From: Chrysemys picta bellii
Taxonomy: Eukaryota; Chordata; Testudines; Emydidae
Assembly: GCF_011386835.1 (NCBI RefSeq)
Contig: NC_088800.1
Coordinates: 11,432,572 to 11,496,571, forward strand
DNA: 64,000 nucleotides
Direction: 5' to 3'
Shown here piece by piece: positions 58,426 to 64,000 of this stretch (positions within the stretch are counted from its first letter, which is position 1; each line of letters starts with the position of its first letter). Both the position numbers and the translations under genes were made by a program. The notes below the pieces were generated by a model, which did not search any database, was not told the DNA's origin, and was given only the letters and a program-made list of their open reading frames with translations.

Positions 58426-59464
58426 CAATCTTTCTCATCGATAGATTTTAAGGTTGTCACTCTCCCTCCATATCGTTGTTCTTTTTAGACAGGGACTGTG
58501 TTTTCCTCGCTGTAGTGATTAGCACAACTGGACCATGATCCCAAATTGGCCCTCTGGGTATTAATGTAATATAAACAATTAATAAAAATGAGCTAAATCA
58601 ATACAAATCTTATTGACTACAGCATTAATAGCATGCAATCTCAGAAATAGATATCCAAACAACCTGACTCAAAAAGAAAAAAGAATCCCCAAACACACTT
58701 TCCTGGGCAGACTTTAAAAATTGCACTGAATGCTCCATCAGTTCCAAAGCTGATTTGCACACAAAGGGAACAAAGAAGCTACCTTCAAGTACATGTAATT
58801 CTCTTAGGGTCTCATCCTTTGCTGTTGAAGTCTTTGGAAAGATTTCCACTGATTTCAATGAGCTTTGGATTAGGCACTTAATGGCTGAGACACTTACTGG
58901 TATCAAATGCTTCACAATTATTCTTGTAGTGCAACTCCTTTGGGAGGATTTGCTTTCGCTATATAAGTGATATTCCAAGTAATCAAGCAGGAAAGTGGTT
59001 TCCTTTCGGAGCAGGTCATTGTGGAAACAAACAACTTATGTGTGTGCAAGCATTGTTTGCCCATGAGTCGGGGGGGGGGGGAGGCGGGGGCGAGAAAGGC
59101 GTTTACCACATCCTGAGAAAACAGCGACCAAATATACTGGACATTTGTAAGGCCCCTATATGTGAAAGGAGCTTAATAAATTGCACAGGGAGGATTAGAT
59201 TTTTGTAAAAATGTCAGGCAGGACAAATATCAGACCTGGTTGGAACACAGGAAAACACTTTTGAAACCACATTTGTACAATTTTACTGTACATTTTCAAA
59301 ACTCTACCACCAGCTAAAATAAAACGAATTATCAGTCAGAAGGAATATAAAAAGAATCCTGTTTTGTTCTGGTTTTTTAAAATCTCATGATTTTTAACCT
59401 AATCCTTTGATTTTGGGGGGGACCCTAATTTGTGGTTTGTGAGCATTTTGGGAGTGGCAATACT

Positions 59465-59685
59465 GCTTTTGTGTTAAATCGGTGTAAAGGTACTTATACC
59501 AGTATAGCTATTCCCATACAGGAAAGAGAATAAACTATACTGGTATATGGCACTTTTGTACTGGTATAAAACTGTTTCCACTAATGGCTGTGCCATTATT
59601 TCGGTAAAAAAAAAAAAAAGTCACACCCTTAACCCAGATAGCTATACAGGTACAAAAACAGTGTTTAGATCAAGCCTAAATGAAT
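59465..59685. mobile_element. Harbinger-like MITE related to 38818-39077
   Basis: Shares the block TTATACCAGTATAGCTATTC (38.9 kb: TTATACCAGCATAGTTTATTC) and the downstream CACTAATGGCTGTGCC. A run of A near 59607 interrupts it. The ends are eroded. Confidence 0.5.
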
Positions 59686-59689
59686 ATAT

Positions 59690-59975
59690 CTTCCATGGCA
59701 CCTCTGTGAGGTAGGAAGAATTATCCACATCTCAACAGTGGGGAACTGAGGCACAGAGAGGCCAGGGATCCTGTTTTCTAGCAAGGTAAGTGCCCACAGC
59801 TCCAGCTGAAATCAAGGGGAGAAGCAAGCATGCTGCACTTGTGGGGAGGAGCAATATAAATAAATCTGGCCCTAAATTACTTGCCAAAGGACACAGGGAA
59901 GTCCATGGCAAATCCAGCAACTGAGACCAGATTTCAAATCCCAGTGCAATGCTTTAACCATAGGAGGCCATACTG
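59690..59975 (-). repeat. MIR-like SINE with an internal insertion
   Basis: GTGAGGTAGGAAGAATTATC, GGGGAACTGAGGCACAGAGA and, after about 110 unrelated bases (about 59762-59874), TTGCCAAAGGACACAGGGAA make a split reversed MIR. Confidence 0.65.
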
Positions 59976-60582
59976 AGCTTGCTTTTGTTGACAGTTCTCA
60001 TTTAGAAACCTTCCCCCTTCAAACACGGTTGGCCATTCACGGTCATAGGGCCTCCACTTCCAACATTACATCATTTAGAATTACCAGGCCAAACATGTTT
60101 GTAGGCAATGCCATAAAATAACACTATTGAAATTCAAATTCATCTTTATCCAGCACCTTCTGCTTTGCTGACTCTCGCTTGCTCTCTCGCACACAAACCT
60201 GTCACATTCAAAATGTTGTTGTTAAAGACAGTACCAGTTCATAACATCTGCTTCCCTAGATGAACAAGGCTCTTCAAAGAGCTGTGTTTCCTATTCCCGT
60301 TCCATTATTCCCCCCCACACGCACACACTTTCCTGACTATTTACCGCGGCTTATTGTCTTCGTTTCGTTATCTAACATACAGCCTAATCCTGCAAACATT
60401 ACCAGGCATAGTTCTCCATGAAAGGATTCATGATAGTAAGCATTTCACTCAGTAAACAATAGTTGTAGAACAGGCCCCTCTGAATGATAGCTGCTATGGT
60501 GCAGACCCTTATAAATGTATAATGCACTCTACAAATAACACTATGAATAAAAAGTGTTTCTCCAATAACTTATACAATATCA

Positions 60583-60712
60583 GTATATGCATCCGAAGAA
60601 GTGGGCTGTAGTCCACGAAAGCTTATGCTCTAATAAATTTGTTAGTCTCTAAGGTGCCACAAGTACTCCTGTTCTTTTTGCGGATACAGACTAACACGGC
60701 TGCTACTCTGAA
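60583..60712 (+). mobile_element. 130 bp Penelope-like insertion, complete
   Basis: Runs from GTATATGCATCCGAAG to GGCTGCTACTCTGAA, flanked by the perfect 15 bp duplication ACTTATACAATATCA (60568-60582 and 60713-60727). It has no coding region and consists only of the element's ribozyme-bearing terminal repeat. Confidence 0.85.
60593..60630 (+). ncRNA. hammerhead-ribozyme-like motif
   Basis: CCGAAGA, hairpin GTGGGC-TGTA-GTCCAC, GAAA and AGC-TTAT-GCTC, identical to the copy at 17119. Core position 4 is C instead of U. Confidence 0.6.
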
Positions 60713-61204
60713 ACTTATACAATATCATCATCATCACCATAAAAACAAAATACTTCATGACCAAAAGGATCTGTGTGTCTCAAAATCTGTCCCACCAATC
60801 TAAGGAATATCACTTTTTTCCTAACGACAATATAATCCAAGAAATGTTTGAAAAAACTTGGCCCAACCCACACCATATTAAGGAACACAATACAGTACTC
60901 TGACATTACAAGCACTTGTCAGACTGACCCAAGTACCGCAATGTTGGACATCAAAAGTATTAGCCACTGATAGCATTAAACCCCCATAGTTTTACAATTT
61001 CTTACTTCCCCAAGACACAAAAACTGTTTATAGACTACCAAATGTTAAGACAGACGACGAGATAGGGCAGGAAGAGGTTAGGTGGGGAGTGAGTAAGTGA
61101 GTGGCACAGAGGCCCATTGGTGGTTCAACTGCTGCATGCCAGCAACTCTTAGTAAGCCTGACAAACTCACTGCACCTCATACACTGCTGTCATGATATTT
61201 ACCT

Positions 61205-61300
61205 GCATCGGAAGAAGTGGTTTTTTACCCATGAAAGCTTATGCCCAAATAAATCTACTAGTCTTTAAGATGCCACCGGACTCCTCGTTGTTTTTATCTA
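61205..61300 (+). repeat. Penelope-like fragment with degenerate hammerhead motif
   Basis: GCATCGGAAGAAGTGG, then ACCCATGAAAGCTTATGCCC and GATGCCACCGGACTCCTCGT. It belongs to another subfamily than the 60.6 kb copy. The ribozyme core (61209-61246) has CGGAAGA and a shortened stem II. Confidence 0.7.
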
Positions 61301-61319
61301 AAAATAATGTTGTGTAAGA

Positions 61320-61652
61320 CAGTGGTTCTCAAAGCCGGTCCACCGCTTGTTCAGGGAAAGCCGCTGGCGGGCCGGACCGGTTTGTTTACCTGCTACGTCC
61401 GCAGGTTCGGCCGATCGCAGCTCCCAGTGGCCACGGTTCACCGCTCCAGGCCAATGGGGGCTGCGGGAAGCGGCACGGGCCGAGGGACGTACTTGCCGCC
61501 GCTTCCCGCAGCTCCCATTGGCCTGGAGCTGTGAACCGCGGCCAGTGGGAGCAGTGATCAGCCGGACCTGCGGACAGAGCAGGTAAACAAACCGGCCCGG
61601 CCCGCCAGCGGCTTTCCCTACACAAGCAGCGTCCCAAGTTTGGGAAACACTG
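61320..61652. mobile_element. palindromic hAT-like MITE, type B, with unlike arms
   Basis: The left tip CAGTGGTTCTCAAAGCCGG resembles the copy at 37379; the right arm GCGTCCCAAGTTTGGGAAAC resembles the copy at 41711. The flanks GTGTAAGA (61312-61319) and GTCTAAGC (61653-61660) match at 6 of 8. Confidence 0.85.
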
Positions 61653-61733
61653 GTCTAAGCAATCACACTTATCCAGAGAAAAACTGTCCTGGGCCAGAGC
61701 CTCAGCCCCAACACAGCCCCCTTTGTTCGTCTC

Positions 61734-62760
61734 TGGCATTAACTGTAGCAAGGAGTTTCACAGGCTTATTATGCATAAAAAGCATTTCTTGTGGTCAATT
61801 TAATTTTTTTTTTTTTTTTTTTTTTTTGCCTTTCAATTTCATTGAATGTCTTCTTGGGCTTTTATTTGTATTTGAAGAAAGAATAAATAGGAGTGTCTTA
61901 TTTCCCATCTCTATACTATTTATGTTTATACACACTCATAGCCTCGCTAAATTGTTCCAACCTTTTCTCTCTCCCCTCATACAGAAGTCTTTCCATGTCT
62001 CTAATCATTTCTGTCACCTGGCTTTGAACCCTCTCTATTTCTGCTTTTTTGTTTTGTTTTGAGACAATGTGACCAGAATTCAACATAGTATTTAAGGTCA
62101 GAGCACGCCATTATATGACTAAACATTTTTAGCATTTTCTCTTCTGTTCTTTAGGTATGCTAGCACTATGTTTGATTTTTGGCCATCTCAACACATTAAT
62201 TGGTTTTCTTTGAGCTCTCCACTTTTTCCTGGATAGTTACAGTATATTTTGAATATGTACAAGTAGTTGAAAATTATTCCTTCTACTTTACATTATTTTG
62301 ATTTTGTCACCATTGAATTTCATGTGTGATCATGTGGTCATTTGGTTAGGTTCCCTCTGAGCTTCCTCAGAGTCTTCTCTAGTCTTGATTGACCTAAATA
62401 ATTATGTCATGTAAAATATTGCCACTTCTGTTCATTTCCATTCCCAGACCATAAATAATTATACTGAACAACACTGGTCCTAGTATGAAAATGTGGAGCA
62501 CTCCATAGTTAACCTTAGGCCAAGAAAAATATTGATCATGTTTTCCCACTTTATTTTCTTTCTCTTTACCTGTTTCTGATTACTGGAACTGAATATTACT
62601 TTGGTTATTAAGTTTCCTTAAAACACTCTTGTGAGGGGTTTTGTCAAAAGGCTCATTTGAGAGTTTAGATAAATTATGTAAACTAATTCATCTTTATTCA
62701 CTATTTTGCTGGGGTGTCATGATGTTAAATTCACTAGCATATAGTGCTTTGAGATCTTCA
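61734..62760 (-). mobile_element. long, old CR1/L3-like LINE remnant
   Basis: The minus strand resembles CR1-type coding remnants throughout, for example CATAATAAGCCTGTGAAACT at its 5' side and GTGTTGTTCAGTATAATTAT further on. A poly-T run at about 61803-61828 lies inside. No intact frame remains. Confidence 0.6.
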
Positions 62761-63687
62761 GATGGAAGACCACCTACAAGTGCAAATTGTTAATAAATAG
62801 GTGCAGAGCGCCATGCTGAGTTACAATATGATGCACCATCACTGCCGAATGTGTTGCTGTATTCATTCTGAATACTCACCCCACTACTGCCACAGGCCCC
62901 CATGGAACAACCTGATAAACTGAACCTGTAGGCTTACACTGAAACATTACCCAGCAATTTTTTTTTTTTTTTTTGGTTGTGACACAAACAACATGGTGCC
63001 AGCAGAGAGGGGTGTAGCAGAAAAAGCAACCAACAGGAGACTATGGGTGTATCCTTCTTACACCCTCCTGTTAGTTCCTTTCTCTGCCATAACCCATCTC
63101 TTCTGGTCCTCTGCATACAGGTTATACCAACTGGAATATAAACTCCTCTCTCAAAGAGAAAGGGAAAAAGAAGGGCAAATAAGTCATGTTTGTCTATCAA
63201 TTGGCTGCAATAATTAAAGAGAACAATGGGTATGTTAAAGTGTGTTAGATATGAAACAGGTCGCGTTAGATATACCAGACTTTTCCTATCACTGCTTACA
63301 GACCCTCACGCAAGTATAAATCATTACCATTATATGGAAGTAGTTTTAGAGACAGAAAGCTTTGCATCCTTACATTTTAATGGCTTGCTTTTAGTTACTT
63401 ATCTGGAAACATAGCCTCCTTCTGATAAGCAATCCTAATCACAAGGATTATGAAAATACTTTTGCAAAGTAGTCCTTTGTTTGCATTCAAGTTTATCAGT
63501 TTATCCTTGAGCTTTCAAATTCAATTCCTCTTACATGTGCTGACTTTATTTTAAATGTTTAGAGGGAAATCTGAGCCCCATTCACTTCAACAGGGTCACG
63601 ATTTTATCCCTAGAATGTTGGCTGTTTAAATCATTTAATTTTTCTTGCAGAACAGGTTGATGCCAAAATGAAGCATTGATGTGGATA

Positions 63688-63785
63688 GACTTATAGCCAT
63701 ACCTCCCGGCGCTGTGATCTCTTATCTCATAAGCTAAACAGGGCCAAAATGTGGATAGGAAACCTACAACCTCAATGATGCAGCT
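63688..63785 (+). repeat. 5S-rRNA-like sequence, probable SINE3/AmnSINE head
   Basis: GACTTATAGCCATACCTCCC, then TCATAAGCTAAACAGGG and GTGGATAGGAAACCT follow the order of vertebrate 5S rRNA (GTCTACGGCCATACC, GAAGCTAAGCAGGG, TTGGATGGGAGACC). It is too diverged to be a working gene. A 5S-headed SINE fragment is likelier than a lone pseudogene. Confidence 0.65.
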
Positions 63786-64000
63786 ATGACGCAGACTATT
63801 CTTCCCCCTGTGTCAGTACTAACAAGTGTCCCAGACTGGTGTTACTGTGCTACTGCAGGTGCAAATGTGTAGATAAAGTCCTAATCACATATGGTCATTA
63901 AAGACTTCATGGGACTTTTTGCAACTGTAGGGGTTTAAGTGTTTTAGCCAAATTCAAACTCTAGCAATTACATTTTGTCTTCCTAAATTTTTCCTGCAGT

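Larger units (their letters stand above)
53723..64000. other. sequence upstream of the MCTP2 start-codon exon
   Basis: 5' intron or 5' flank of MCTP2. No host exon, promoter or CpG island is evident. The identified content is retrotransposons and MITEs listed separately. Gaps at 57.4-58.3, 58.4-59.4, 60.0-60.5 and 62.8-63.6 kb show only fragments of an old palindromic repeat or nothing nameable. Confidence 0.6.

Noticed and set aside
1..64000. Bacterial-type features such as operons, CRISPR arrays, riboswitches or attachment sites
   Set aside because: Spliced vertebrate exons and vertebrate retroelements dominate; no regularly spaced direct repeats of the CRISPR kind exist and simple repeats explain the rest.

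Overview
This window is vertebrate nuclear DNA. It is AT-rich, consists almost entirely of intron, and is dense in old and young transposable elements. The repeats point to a sauropsid, most likely a turtle: CR1 LINEs of the turtle/bird type, a tRNA-headed SINE with a CR1-like tail (the layout known from tortoise Pol III SINEs), Penelope-like fragments with hammerhead-ribozyme motifs, and many MITE-like inverted-repeat elements. The species is an inference; no species-diagnostic gene is present.

The only host gene I can support is MCTP2 (multiple C2 domains and transmembrane region protein 2), read on the minus strand. Seven coding exons are resolved with splice sites and compatible phases: 53181-53651 (start codon), 36056-36164, 19822-19964, 18948-19024, 18055-18166, 9014-9178 and 6834-6964. 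Together they encode the first 402 residues: the N-terminal cytosolic region, all of the first C2 domain and the front of the second. The rest of the gene (remaining C2 domains, two membrane segments) must lie left of base 1. A short microexon expected between 9178 and 18055 was not found.

Layout. 1-6.8 kb: intron holding a decayed non-MCTP2 coding relic (4.1-5.8 kb) with FEN/PIN-nuclease-like motifs and a Cys-rich tail. 6.8-20 kb: the five closely spaced C2 exons with MIR-type SINEs, one truncated palindromic MITE (7.6 kb) and an inverted Penelope-like insertion (17.0 kb). 20-36 kb: a 16 kb intron with microsatellites, MITEs, a tRNA-SINE, a CR1 3' end and a polypurine tract. 36-53 kb: the first coding intron (17 kb), with at least seven palindromic hAT-like MITEs, CR1 copies with nested insertions, a 1 kb GC-rich hAT-like element and a 144 bp inverted duplication. 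53.7-64 kb: sequence upstream of the start-codon exon (5' intron or flank), with a CR1, a 1.9 kb non-LTR retrotransposon with a C-terminal zinc finger and a perfect 32 bp target duplication, further Penelope-like copies, another palindromic MITE, a long CR1 remnant and a 5S-rRNA-like SINE head.

The least ordinary material is in the mobile DNA. One GC-rich palindromic core is capped by two unrelated terminal modules, copies break repeatedly at one subterminal site, and two of the broken copies are joined to short duplications of nearby DNA. Penelope-like fragments keep a hammerhead fold but with a changed catalytic-core base.
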